This document shows, piece by piece, positions 1-8,298 of a stretch of DNA of 35,943 bases. The DNA lies in NCBI GenBank assembly GCA_052326585.1, contig JBKQLU010000037.1, forward strand, positions 1 to 35,943, in the 5' to 3' direction. How positions within the stretch are numbered: position 1 is the stretch's first letter; the number at the start of each line of letters is the position of its first letter. Both the position numbers and the translations under genes were made by a program. Source of the DNA: JAPLJC01 sp052326585. Lineage in GTDB: Bacteria; Desulfobacterota; Desulfobaccia; Desulfobaccales; 0-14-0-80-60-11. A model generated the notes under the pieces. That model saw only the letters and a list, made by a program, of their open reading frames with translations, did not search any database and was not told the origin of the DNA.

Positions 1-555
1 GATGACTTTGCCAAGGGCCTGGGAGGCAATTTTCAAGGGGTGGCTGACTTGCGTGAGGCGGTGAGACAGGATATTATTAGGGAGAAGGAGCGGACGCGAC
101 AGGCCAATCTGGAAGAGCAGGTTAAGGATCAGTTGCTGGCCCGGACTGCGTTTGAGGCGCCGCCCTCCCTCATCCAGGAGGACCAGGAGAATCTCTTCCG
201 GGAGCAGTGGAGCCGCCTGAGCCAGTACGGGGTAATGCCGGCCGTCGTGGACCCGACCACGAGGCTGGACGCGCTCCGGCCCCTGGCAGAGCGGCGGGTA
301 AGGGTTAAACTCCTTCTGGAGCGCATTGCCGATCAGGAGGGCTATGCGGTGGACGACGCCGAGGCGGACGCCGCCCTGGCCAGGGTGGCGGCAGAACGCG
401 GCCGGGAAGTAGGCGAGGTCCGCAAATTTTATCAGGAGCATGATCTCATGGGGGCGCTGAAGCGGCAATTGCGGGAGGAAAAGACCATGAAGATGCTGCT
501 GGACCAGGCCATCCTCGGTGATGGCCCCCAGCCTGCCCCGGAGGCCGAAGAATAA
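1..555 (+). CDS. tig: Trigger factor, C-terminal part (5' end outside window)
   Basis: The reading frame is open from base 1, so this is the 3' end of a gene that starts upstream; the GTG at 40 is an internal valine, not a start. About 184 residues remain. They match the C-terminal chaperone region of trigger factor, the ribosome-bound foldase that meets nascent chains: a charged helical stretch (LREAVRQDI, then many Glu/Arg/Gln) and the typical closing helices before an acidic tail. The PPIase and ribosome-binding domains are not in the window. The stop lies one base before clpP, and tig-clpP-clpX-lon is a classical conserved order, which supports the call. Confidence 0.9.
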   Translation, partial: DDFAKGLGGNFQGVADLREAVRQDIIREKERTRQANLEEQVKDQLLARTAFEAPPSLIQEDQENLFREQWSRLSQYGVMPAVVDPTTRLDALRPLAERRVRVKLLLERIADQEGYAVDDAEADAALARVAAERGREVGEVRKFYQEHDLMGALKRQLREEKTMKMLLDQAILGDGPQPAPEAEE

Positions 556-556
556 T

Positions 557-1174
557 ATGCAACTGGTTCCCATGGTAGTGGAGCAGAGCAGCCGGGGAGA
601 GCGGGCTTATGATATCTATTCCCGGCTCCTCAAGGACCGCATCGTCTTTCTGGGTACCGTCATCAACGATGACGTGGCCAACCTGGTCATCGCCCAGTTC
701 CTCTTTCTGGAAGCGGAAGACCCGGACAAGGAGATCAATTTTTACATCAATTCTCCGGGAGGCATGGTGAGCGCCGGGATGGCGATCTACGACACCATGC
801 AGTACATCAAATCCCCGGTGGCCACCCTGTGCATGGGTCAGGCGGCCTCCATGGGAGCCCTGCTGCTGTCGGCCGGCGCGCCGGGGAAGCGCTATGCCCT
901 GCCGCACGCCCGGATTTTGATCCACCAGCCGTTGGGCGGCTTTCAAGGGCAGGCCACCGACGTGGACATCCAGGCCCGGGAGATCCTGCGGCTTCGGGAA
1001 GAGTTGAATAAGATCATGGCCCATCACACCGGCCAACCCATTGACCAGATTCACCATGACACCGAACGGGATTTTTATATGTCCGGCGACCAGGCCAAGA
1101 AATACGGCCTGATCGACGAGGTCATCGTCAAACGGGAAGAGGGCAAACTCTTTTTAGGACGGCCTCGGGAATAG
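557..1174 (+). CDS. clpP: ATP-dependent Clp protease proteolytic subunit ClpP
   Basis: A 205-residue serine protease subunit that forms the tetradecameric chamber fed by ClpX. The catalytic triad is visible as Ser98 (in GQAASMG), His123 (in ILIHQP) and Asp172 (in HDTERD), at the usual spacing. The N-terminus MQLVPMVVEQSSRGERAYDI fits the family when the ATG at 557 is used; an upstream in-frame ATG at 518 lies inside tig and would add an unrelated 13 residues. A GGAGG at 540-544 lies somewhat far upstream, so translation may depend on coupling to tig, whose stop ends at 555. clpX follows after 119 bases. Confidence 0.97.
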   Translation: MQLVPMVVEQSSRGERAYDIYSRLLKDRIVFLGTVINDDVANLVIAQFLFLEAEDPDKEINFYINSPGGMVSAGMAIYDTMQYIKSPVATLCMGQAASMGALLLSAGAPGKRYALPHARILIHQPLGGFQGQATDVDIQAREILRLREELNKIMAHHTGQPIDQIHHDTERDFYMSGDQAKKYGLIDEVIVKREEGKLFLGRPRE

Positions 1175-1293
1175 CGTCCCGGGCTGCAGTATCCGCCCGG
1201 GAATGACGATAACTTCTTGGAAGCGGCGGAGCAGCATCGCATGGCCAGGCCCGGGAAGGCGGCCAGCGCTCAGGCTTGGGGAGGTCTAACCTT

Positions 1294-2577
1294 ATGACTA
1301 AACGCGGCATCGACAAGAATGCTGATCTTTTGTGCTCCTTCTGCGGCAAGAGCCAGGGCGAGGTGAAGAAGCTCATTGCCGGCCCCGGGGTTTACATCTG
1401 CGATGAATGCATTGAACTGTGCAACGACATCATCGCCGAGGAGTACGAAAAAGACGAAGCCAGGCACGTCCGGCTGGCCATCCCGGAGCCGGCCAGCATC
1501 AAAAAGCAGATCGACGAATACGTCATCGGCCAGGAACGGGCCAAGAAGATCCTATCCGTGGCCGTCTATAATCACTATAAACGGATCAACGCCGGCTCCG
1601 ACCTGGATGGGGTGGAACTCCAGAAGAGCAACATCCTGCTCATCGGTCCCACCGGCTCCGGCAAGACTCTGTTGGCGCAAACCCTGGCCCGCATCCTGAA
1701 CGTGCCTTTTACCATCTCCGACGCCACCACCCTGACGGAAGCCGGTTACGTGGGCGAAGATGTGGAGAACATCATCCTCAACCTGCTTCAGGTGGCGGAT
1801 TACGATGTGGAGAAGGCCTCCCGGGGCATCGTCTATATCGACGAAGTGGACAAGATCGCCCGCAAGACCGATTCCCCCTCCATCACCCGGGATGTCTCCG
1901 GCGAAGGGGTGCAGCAGGCCTTGCTGAAGATCATCGAAGGCACCATGGCCTCGGTGCCGCCCAAGGGGGGGCGCAAACACCCCCAGCAGGAATTCATCAA
2001 GGTGGACACCACCAACATCCTGTTCATCTGCGGCGGCGCCTTCAATGGCCTGGAAGACATCATCGGGGCCCGCACCGGCCGGAAGGCCATGGGCTTTGGG
2101 GCTGACATCCAGAGCCGGGCGCAGCGGCCCCTGGGGGAAACCCTGGTGCAGGTGCAGCCCCAGGACCTCCTGAAATTCGGGCTCATTCCCGAGTTTGTCG
2201 GCCGCCTGCCGGTCATGGCAACCCTTGACGAACTGAATGAAGAGGCCCTGGTGCGCATCCTCAAGGAACCCCGGAACGCCCTGGTGAAGCAATACCAGAA
2301 GCTGCTGGAATTGGACCGGGTCAACCTGAAGTTCACTGAGGAGGCCCTGGTGGCGGTTTCCAAAGAGGCCCTGAAGCGCAAATCAGGAGCCCGGGGTCTC
2401 CGGGCCATCCTGGAGCGGGCCATGCTGGACCTGATGTACGAACTGCCCTCCTTGAAGGATGTCCAGGATTGCCTGATCACCGAGGACTTCATCATCAAAC
2501 ATGCGGCCCCCGTCCTGACCTACCGGCCGGAGGAAGAGGTGCCCTGGGATAAACCCGGGAGGGCGGTGCAATCATGA
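1294..2577 (+). CDS. clpX: ATP-dependent Clp protease ATP-binding subunit ClpX
   Basis: A 427-residue AAA+ unfoldase that delivers substrates to ClpP. The N-terminal zinc-binding domain has Cys14, Cys17, Cys36 and Cys39. The AAA+ core shows Walker A GPTGSGKT, Walker B IVYIDEVDK, the GYVGEDVE pore-loop region and the sensor-2 segment SGARGLRAILE. The ATG at 1294 is preceded by GGGGAGG at 1278-1284; an in-frame TTG at 1276 lies at the edge of that site and is unlikely to be used. The stop overlaps the lon start in an ATGA, so ClpX and Lon are probably translationally coupled. Confidence 0.97.
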   Translation: MTKRGIDKNADLLCSFCGKSQGEVKKLIAGPGVYICDECIELCNDIIAEEYEKDEARHVRLAIPEPASIKKQIDEYVIGQERAKKILSVAVYNHYKRINAGSDLDGVELQKSNILLIGPTGSGKTLLAQTLARILNVPFTISDATTLTEAGYVGEDVENIILNLLQVADYDVEKASRGIVYIDEVDKIARKTDSPSITRDVSGEGVQQALLKIIEGTMASVPPKGGRKHPQQEFIKVDTTNILFICGGAFNGLEDIIGARTGRKAMGFGADIQSRAQRPLGETLVQVQPQDLLKFGLIPEFVGRLPVMATLDELNEEALVRILKEPRNALVKQYQKLLELDRVNLKFTEEALVAVSKEALKRKSGARGLRAILERAMLDLMYELPSLKDVQDCLITEDFIIKHAAPVLTYRPEEEVPWDKPGRAVQS

Positions 2578-5030
2578 TCTTTCGCGTTCCCAAGAATCGG
2601 CTGCCGGGGGAGACGGAACGGCGCCAGCAGGTTGCCGTGCCCATGCTGCCTCTCAGGGACATCGTCATCTTTCCCCACATGGTGGTGCCGCTGTTCATCG
2701 GCCGGGAGCGTTCCATCCATGCCCTGGAATACGCCATGGGTCTGGAGAAACATATTCTCCTCTGCGCCCAGAAGGACCCGCGCAAGGATGAGCCCCGGGA
2801 AACCGAGGTTTATAAGCTCGGCACCCTGGCCTCCATCCTGCAGCTTCTGCGCCTGCCGGACGGCACCGTCAAGGTCCTGGTGGAAGGGAAAGGGCGGGCC
2901 GTTATCCGCCAGTTCCTCCAGAGTTCCCAGTTTTTCCAGGTAGAGGCTGAAGAACTGCACGAGTTTTGGGAGATCACCCCGGAAACCGAGGCGCTGCACC
3001 GCGCCGGTGTCTCCGCCTTTGAGACTTATGCCAAGCTCAACAAGAAGGTGCCCCAGGAGGCCCTCCAGAGCCTGGCAGGCCTCGATGCCCCGGGGCGTCT
3101 GGCCGACCTCATCGCCGGCCACCTGTCCATCAAGGCCGACGAGAAACAGGGGCTCCTGGAAGACCTGGACGCCAACCACCGCCTGGAGGCGGTCCTCACC
3201 CTGGTGAACCGCGAAAATGAAATCCTCCAGATCGAGGGCCGCATCAAAAATCGGGTCAAGAAACAGATGGAAAAGACCCAGCGGGAATACTACCTCAATG
3301 AGCAGATGCGGGCCATCCAGAAGGAGATGGGTGAAAAGGAGGACATGGCAGGGGAAATCCGGGAGTTGGAAGGGCGCATCCGCCGCAAGAAGATGAGCGC
3401 CGAGGCCACCAACAAGGTGAAGCATGAGCTGAAAAAGCTCAAGCTCATGAGCCCCATGTCCGCCGAAGCCACGGTCTCCCGGAATTACATCGATTGGCTG
3501 TTGTCTCTGCCCTGGTTTGAGCGCACCCGGGACAAACACAACCTGGAAGAGGCGGAAGTGATTCTCAACGAGGACCACTATGGCCTGGAGAAGCCCAAGG
3601 AGCGCATCCTGGAGCACCTGGCGGTGCAGAGCCTGGTGAAAAAGATGAAAGGCCCCATCCTTTGTCTGGTGGGACCGCCAGGGGTGGGGAAGACCTCCTT
3701 GGCCAAGTCCGTGGCCCGGGCCCTGGGACGCAACTTCGTGCGCCTCTCGCTGGGCGGGGTGCGGGATGAAGCGGAGATTCGGGGGCACCGGCGCACCTAC
3801 ATCGGCGCCCTGCCGGGAAAGATCATGCAGTCCCTGAAGAAGGCCAAGAGCAACAACCCGGTCTTCTGCCTGGATGAAGTGGACAAGATGAGCACCGATT
3901 TTCGGGGCGACCCATCCGCGGCCCTGCTGGAGGTGCTGGACCCGGAACAGAACTTCGGCTTCAACGACCATTACCTGGACGTGGATTACGATCTGTCCGA
4001 AGTAATGTTCATCACCACCGCCAACAACCTCTATTCCATCCCGCCGCCCCTGCAGGACCGCATGGAGATCATCCGCCTGCCGGGCTACACCGAGCTGGAA
4101 AAACTGCTGATCGCCCAACAGTTTTTGATCCCCAAGCAATACCTGGCCAACGGCCTGGGCGCGGAGAACATCCAGTTTTCGGAAAATTCCATTCTGACCA
4201 TCATTCGGCAATACACCCGGGAGGCGGGGGTGCGCAACCTGGAGCGGGAGATCGGCGCGGTCATCCGCAAGGTGGCCCGGGAAGTGGCCGTCAAGGGCAG
4301 GGAGCACCAGGTGCGGGTGAGCAGCCAGGTAGTGGCCAGGTACCTGGGGGTGCCCAAATATCGCTTCGGGCGCACCGAGGAGGCCGATGAGATCGGGCTG
4401 ACCACCGGACTGGCCTGGACCGAGTTCGGTGGGGAACTCCTGCAGACGGAAGTGGTGGTGATGCCTGGACGCGGCAAGCTGCTGATCACCGGCAAACTGG
4501 GTGAAGTGATGCAGGAATCGGCTCAGGCGGCCCTGAGCTACGTGCGCTCCAAGGCCCCCAACCTCGGCCTGCCCGGGGAATTTTACCGCAGCATCGATAT
4601 TCACGTCCACGTGCCGGAAGGGGCGATTCCCAAGGATGGCCCTTCCGCGGGCATCACCATTGCCACCAGCATCGTTTCGGCGCTCCTGAGGATTCCGGTG
4701 CGCCGGGAGGTGGCTATGACCGGGGAGATTACCCTGCGGGGCCGGGTGCTGCCCATTGGCGGCCTCAAGGAGAAGATCATCGCGGCCCACCGCCATCAGA
4801 TCAAGACGGTGCTCATCCCCCGGGACAACGAAAAGGACATCAAGGAGATCCCGGCCCGCATCTTGAAGACGGTGGAACTGGTGTTGGTGGATCATATGGA
4901 CGAAGTGCTCAAACGGGCCCTGGTCCTTAAGGACCCGGAGAGTCTCTTCAAGGCGTCGCCGCCGGTACCGGAGCCGGCCGCCTTCCTGCACACCGAAGTT
5001 CCCGGGGTGGAAGAGATCCAGGCCCATTGA
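2574..5030 (+). CDS. lon: ATP-dependent Lon protease
   Basis: An 818-residue cytoplasmic AAA+ serine protease, about the usual Lon length. Order: N-terminal LON substrate-binding domain (starting near VAVPMLPLRDIVIFP), a long coiled-coil region around residues 230-300, AAA+ module with Walker A GPPGVGKT at 367-374 and Walker B VFCLDEVDK, then the C-terminal peptidase with the Ser691 (PKDGPSAG) and Lys734 (GGLKEK) dyad. The start codon overlaps the clpX stop by four bases. The C-terminal tail after about residue 785 is proline-rich and not conserved. It closes the tig-clpP-clpX-lon block. Confidence 0.97.
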   Translation: MIFRVPKNRLPGETERRQQVAVPMLPLRDIVIFPHMVVPLFIGRERSIHALEYAMGLEKHILLCAQKDPRKDEPRETEVYKLGTLASILQLLRLPDGTVKVLVEGKGRAVIRQFLQSSQFFQVEAEELHEFWEITPETEALHRAGVSAFETYAKLNKKVPQEALQSLAGLDAPGRLADLIAGHLSIKADEKQGLLEDLDANHRLEAVLTLVNRENEILQIEGRIKNRVKKQMEKTQREYYLNEQMRAIQKEMGEKEDMAGEIRELEGRIRRKKMSAEATNKVKHELKKLKLMSPMSAEATVSRNYIDWLLSLPWFERTRDKHNLEEAEVILNEDHYGLEKPKERILEHLAVQSLVKKMKGPILCLVGPPGVGKTSLAKSVARALGRNFVRLSLGGVRDEAEIRGHRRTYIGALPGKIMQSLKKAKSNNPVFCLDEVDKMSTDFRGDPSAALLEVLDPEQNFGFNDHYLDVDYDLSEVMFITTANNLYSIPPPLQDRMEIIRLPGYTELEKLLIAQQFLIPKQYLANGLGAENIQFSENSILTIIRQYTREAGVRNLEREIGAVIRKVAREVAVKGREHQVRVSSQVVARYLGVPKYRFGRTEEADEIGLTTGLAWTEFGGELLQTEVVVMPGRGKLLITGKLGEVMQESAQAALSYVRSKAPNLGLPGEFYRSIDIHVHVPEGAIPKDGPSAGITIATSIVSALLRIPVRREVAMTGEITLRGRVLPIGGLKEKIIAAHRHQIKTVLIPRDNEKDIKEIPARILKTVELVLVDHMDEVLKRALVLKDPESLFKASPPVPEPAAFLHTEVPGVEEIQAH

Positions 5031-5048
5031 GGGGGGACCAGACCCATA

Positions 5049-5076
5049 GGGGCGGACCCATTTGTCCGTCCTGCCC
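5049..5076. repeat. GC-rich hairpin after lon
   Basis: GGCGGAC (5051-5057) pairs with GTCCGTC (5064-5070) with one G-U pair. The outer GG and CC bases may extend it. The motif GGGGCGGACCCA recurs at 29832-29843, where it forms a clear terminator, so this may be a related dispersed hairpin or a weak lon terminator; there is no U-tract here. Confidence 0.4.
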
Positions 5077-5213
5077 CGAGTACCGCAGGATGCGCACTTC
5101 CCACCCTTGCAGGTTTTGCATAGTCTTGAGTCCCTTTTTATCCCTTCTCCGCCGCTGGGAGAGCGGGTCAGGGTGAGGGGAAACTCAATCCCGTTTCCGC
5201 TGCCACTTAACTA

Positions 5214-5242
5214 TTGACAGCCGGGGCGCCATGGGTGACTAT
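5214..5242 (+). promoter_or_regulatory. Sigma-70 type promoter for the tRNA-Val/tRNA-Asp unit
   Basis: TTGACA at 5214-5219, a 17-base spacer, then GACTAT at 5237-5242, which keeps the key A and T of a -10 box. The start point would fall close to 5249, just before the tRNA-Val 5' end at 5252. No other promoter-like match sits closer. Confidence 0.55.
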
Positions 5243-5251
5243 TACCGGGGC

Positions 5252-5327
5252 GGGCGGATAGCTCAGCTGGGAGAGCATCGGCCTTACAAGCCGGGGGTCA
5301 CAGGTTCGAGCCCTGTTCCGCCTACCA
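5252..5327 (+). tRNA. tRNA-Val (anticodon TAC)
   Basis: A 76-base cloverleaf with the CCA end encoded. Acceptor stem GGGCGGA pairs with TCCGCCT (one G-U pair). The anticodon stem TCGGC/GCCGG encloses the 7-base loop CTTACAA, giving anticodon TAC for GTA valine codons. The T-arm has GGTTCGAGCCC. It is the first gene of a two-tRNA unit. Confidence 0.96.
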
Positions 5328-5336
5328 AGATTATTA

Positions 5337-5428
5337 GTTCAAAGTTCAAAGTTCAAAGTTCAAAGTTTTGGTTAGGAGCAGTGGATCAGATTCTTTTGCT
5401 TTTCAACTTCCAATTTTGAACTTTGAAC
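5337..5428. repeat. Four tandem GTTCAAA heptamers with an inverted copy
   Basis: Perfect units at 5337-5343, 5344-5350, 5351-5357 and 5358-5364. The reverse complement TTTGAACTTTGAAC sits at 5415-5428, so the tRNA spacer transcript can fold into a long AU-rich hairpin between tRNA-Val and tRNA-Asp. Each arm lies within about 10 bases of a mature tRNA end, so it could guide processing of the dicistronic precursor, or it may be a short mobile-type repeat. Confidence 0.8.
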
Positions 5429-5436
5429 AGAGTATG

Positions 5437-5513
<77 letters not shown>

Positions 5514-5521
5514 ATGAATGC

Positions 5522-5556
5522 AAAGGGTTAGGCCAAACGGCCTAACCCTTTTAATT
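5522..5556 (+). terminator. Rho-independent terminator of the tRNA unit
   Basis: AAAGGGTTAGGCC (5522-5534) pairs perfectly with GGCCTAACCCTTT (5539-5551) around an AAAC loop, followed by a short T-rich run. Confidence 0.9.
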
Positions 5557-5875
5557 TGCTGGTGTGAGGCTTGGGTGAGAATTTTCTCCAATTATGGCGC
5601 CCGTCGAGATAAGATGGCTACAAAAGGCTAAGGCTCTCCGGGGTTAAACCTCGGAAGCAGAGATCGCCAAACCGGTTTTTGAAGGCGGCGGCCACGGTTG
5701 CCGCATAATTTCGGCTTGAGAGGGCGGTGTTAGAGAATATCGCATTGAAGGCGGAGAAATATCGTGCCGATAAGGCTGAGAGGATATCGAAAAAATATGA
5801 TCAGTTATAAGTAGGGATGGTCCTGCCTCCGGGCGGGCTCACCTTAAACCCTTTACCGGCGTCTCCGCAGGAATC
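5557..5875. other. Non-coding stretch with a possible decayed gene end
   Basis: No intact gene is seen. The + frame from 5709 to the TAA at 5808-5810 reads as a plausible charged helix ending in KAERISKKYDQL, but a TAA at 5706-5708 cuts it off and no convincing start exists (a GTG at 5727 has a poorly spaced AG-rich site). It looks like a gene remnant downstream of a tRNA, a common insertion site, but no integrase or attachment repeat is visible. Confidence 0.3.
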
Positions 5876-5889
5876 TTCGCAATTGCGAA
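5876..5889. promoter_or_regulatory. Perfect palindrome touching the start of the outer membrane protein gene
   Basis: TTCGCAATTGCGAA is a perfect 14-base palindrome ending one base before the ATG at 5891. An AGGAA lies at 5869-5873, immediately before it. It could be an operator or an RNA hairpin affecting ribosome access; the sequence cannot tell which. Confidence 0.4.
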
Positions 5890-5890
5890 A

Positions 5891-7105
5891 ATGAAACGGC
5901 TTATTTCGGCAACCTTGCTGGCGATCTTCACCCTGTCCACACCCTGCGCAGCCAGGGCGGCAGAGTTAAACGCCCCTGCCGAGAGCACGGCTAGCGGGAA
6001 TTTCCGGCAGGACTCGCCGGCGGCCGCGGCGGTCAGTCAGCCGGAAGCCACCGCCAAGCAAGATGCCGGCCTCAACGAGGCCGAATCCTCCCGGCCGTCT
6101 CGCCCGCCGCGCTGGACCGTCTCTGCGGAAGCGGTCATCTTCGACCGTGTCGGCACGGCAGATCGGACGCTCGTTGAACGAGTGCCGGGCGTCGTGCCTT
6201 TCGCCAATATCCCGGGCACCCCCGGCGCTCCGGCTCTCAACAGCAGCGATCTGAATCAGGGTTTTTCCCCTGGATTCAGACTGGGCCTGACATACCATGC
6301 CGATTCCAACTACGGTTTAGAATTATCTTTCTTTCGGGTCGGCGGCTGGGACTCCACCCGATCCGTTGGGCCGGATAACCCGCCGAACTGGCTGGTGATG
6401 AAGGCCCCCGGCATCTTTTTTCAAACTCAGGATTATGCCTACCAGTCAATGACCTGGGACTACTCCACGGAACTCTATAATGCGGAACTCAACGTGCGGG
6501 ATAATCTCTCGAGGCGGATAACCGTGCTTGCCGGATTTCGCTGGCTGCAATTGAATGAAAATCTGCAAGGTACAATACCACCCCCGGATCTCTTTCTGCC
6601 TCTATGGAAGGTAAATCCGAATAACAATCTTTTCGATGTCGCACGGATTCAAAATCTTCCGGGTATACTAGCCCCAGCATTTCCCCCCTTCTGGAATACG
6701 AACACAAGCAACAATCTTTACGGCCTCCAGCTCGGTGCTGAGGGGAAATTATTCGAGCGTGGCCGCTTTTCGATTGGCGGACTGGTAAAGGCCGGGGGGT
6801 ATTGGAACCATGCCTCAGAGTCAACCGGGGTCAGCCTCGAAAAGACCGTGTACCCAACTGGCGCCAAGACCGACCACCCCGCCTTCGTCGGTGAAGTCGG
6901 CTTGCAGTGCAAATATCAATTTAGCATGGGGTTTGCACTAAAGCTCGGTTACGAGGCGCTCTGGCTCTACGGCGTTGCTCTGGCGCCCGGACAGATCCGC
7001 GAAACCTATGAGAGTGGGCCGACTACTGTGACTGCCCTCGGCGTCAATTGCGATTCCGGCGTGCTTCTGCATGGAGTCACCGCCGGTTTGGAGTATTCGT
7101 TCTAG
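5891..7105 (+). CDS. Outer membrane beta-barrel protein, BBP7/DUF1551-like
   Basis: A 404-residue exported protein. The N-terminus MKRLISATLLAIFTLS followed by ARAAEL is a good Sec signal peptide with cleavage after ARA or AAA. A low-complexity Ala/Glu/Pro linker (about 25-75) precedes alternating hydrophobic/polar strands rich in Tyr, Trp and Gly. Phrases such as VLAGFRWLQLNENLQ, FVGEVGLQCKY and LWLYGVALAPGQI resemble the BBP7 (DUF1551) porin-like family, and the chain ends in Phe (AGLEYSF), the usual BAM recognition signal. The family assignment is from memory of motifs; a Legionella-type OMP is the alternative. It stands alone, with no operon partner. Confidence 0.75.
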   Translation: MKRLISATLLAIFTLSTPCAARAAELNAPAESTASGNFRQDSPAAAAVSQPEATAKQDAGLNEAESSRPSRPPRWTVSAEAVIFDRVGTADRTLVERVPGVVPFANIPGTPGAPALNSSDLNQGFSPGFRLGLTYHADSNYGLELSFFRVGGWDSTRSVGPDNPPNWLVMKAPGIFFQTQDYAYQSMTWDYSTELYNAELNVRDNLSRRITVLAGFRWLQLNENLQGTIPPPDLFLPLWKVNPNNNLFDVARIQNLPGILAPAFPPFWNTNTSNNLYGLQLGAEGKLFERGRFSIGGLVKAGGYWNHASESTGVSLEKTVYPTGAKTDHPAFVGEVGLQCKYQFSMGFALKLGYEALWLYGVALAPGQIRETYESGPTTVTALGVNCDSGVLLHGVTAGLEYSF

Positions 7106-7290
7106 AAAATTGCGTACCTGCCGTAACATTGATTGGCGGGGGTATAGGTTGGCTTCCATTCGCTTGGGAGATTTTGCTCGGCCAAAGAGGCTCCAAGACC
7201 TCGTTGGGACAGAGATAGCTATTAATGCGACAAAATCTCGGCTTAATATGGCTGAAATCTTGGGGAAAATCGCTTTCTGGAAAATTTTTA

Positions 7291-7299
7291 TGCTATAAT
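7291..7299 (+). promoter_or_regulatory. Extended -10 promoter for the DUF4239 gene
   Basis: TGCTATAAT at 7291-7299 is a consensus -10 with the extended TGn motif, about 50 bases before the ATG at 7349. No good -35 box is seen at 16-18 bases, which is tolerable for an extended -10 promoter. GGAG at 7340-7343 is the ribosome site. Confidence 0.6.
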
Positions 7300-7348
7300 T
7301 ATTAATCCGGGAAGGGGATATTAATCAAGGGAGCCTACGGAGAACCGA

Positions 7349-8167
7349 ATGCCTTTCACTGCCAGACTCGTGATGCTATCTCCATGGTTACTCTTAATTC
7401 TTATTAATACAGTTTTTATAGGAACCTCGATACTGATATTATGTGTAGTCAGACGGATCGCACACTATAAAATAAGGCAAAGCCATAACGATGTTATTGC
7501 ATCCATTTTTAATAAAGCTGGTACTGTTTTTGGAATTATGCTAGCTTTTGTAGTGGTAATTTTGTGGCAGGAATATAACAAGGCGGTGGATAGTGCCATA
7601 AAGGAAGGAACCGAGGCGCTCGAGTTATATCGAGACCTCAGTATGTATCCCAACCAAAAACAAGCCGACAATGCTATCAAATCCCTAGCTAATTTTGCTA
7701 AATTAGTAATTGAAGATGAATATCCCGCGATGGCAAATATGAGGACGAGCGCAACAACTAAACAAGCAATGAACAATCTCAGGAATTATATACATAATAT
7801 AAATCCGCAAACGCGTCAGGGACAGGTTCTTTATGCTAATATTTTGAATGATCTTGAAACTCTATCTAAATTAAGGGAAGACCGGTTGTCTGAGATGGAA
7901 TCTAGTTTACCGAATATCGTATGGGCTGCATTAATCATTGGCGCCTTTGTTGCAATTATGTTTTCAACTTTACTTGGTTCCGAAAAATTATGGCTACATG
8001 CATTACTAGTATCTATGCTCGCAATAATATTAGCGACTGCTTTTTATTTAATAATAGAATTAGACTATCCATTTATGGGTGAATTATGTGCCAAGCCAAC
8101 TAGTTATATTAAGATGCTGCAGACAATCGAAATTAAGCCAGTAACGATCCCTTTGGCCAGCCATTAG
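7349..8167 (+). CDS. Membrane protein, DUF4239 (bestrophin-like) family
   Basis: A 272-residue inner membrane protein with two N-terminal membrane segments (about 8-32 and 51-72), a soluble helical middle (75-185) and two C-terminal segments (about 190-206 and 213-235). The arrangement and phrases such as FNKAGTVFGIMLAFVVVILW and EGTEALELYRDL match DUF4239, distantly related to bestrophin channels; the function is unproven. The gene is much richer in A and T than its neighbours, uses many AT-ending codons (ATA, TTA, AAT) and has its own AT-rich promoter, suggesting horizontal acquisition. It converges on the formate dehydrogenase operon. Confidence 0.75.
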   Translation: MPFTARLVMLSPWLLLILINTVFIGTSILILCVVRRIAHYKIRQSHNDVIASIFNKAGTVFGIMLAFVVVILWQEYNKAVDSAIKEGTEALELYRDLSMYPNQKQADNAIKSLANFAKLVIEDEYPAMANMRTSATTKQAMNNLRNYIHNINPQTRQGQVLYANILNDLETLSKLREDRLSEMESSLPNIVWAALIIGAFVAIMFSTLLGSEKLWLHALLVSMLAIILATAFYLIIELDYPFMGELCAKPTSYIKMLQTIEIKPVTIPLASH

Positions 8168-8190
8168 CACCCCCACCCCACATTAACTAG

Positions 8191-8230
8191 CAAAAAAAAT
8201 AGGGTAGGCCAAAATATTCTGGCCTACCCC
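8191..8230 (-). terminator. Terminator of the formate dehydrogenase operon
   Basis: Read on the - strand, GGGTAGGCCA pairs with TGGCCTACCC (8202-8229) and is followed by TATTTTTTTT. On + it lacks a U-tract, so it mainly stops transcripts from fdhA-nuoEF, though it may also serve the convergent gene. Confidence 0.85.
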
Positions 8231-8298
8231 GATTTCTAAGCCTCGGTTGCCTGGGCCAGCCTCGATATTTTGGCCCCTGGCAAAAAATCATTTCACTT

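Noticed and set aside
2520..5027. 835-residue open frame on the - strand opposite lon
   Set aside because: A shadow of lon in GC-rich DNA: rich in His, Gln, Leu and Gly, with no family features and no ribosome site.
5514..5890. Integrated element attachment site next to tRNA-Asp
   Set aside because: No repeat of the tRNA 3' end and no integrase gene were found in the window.
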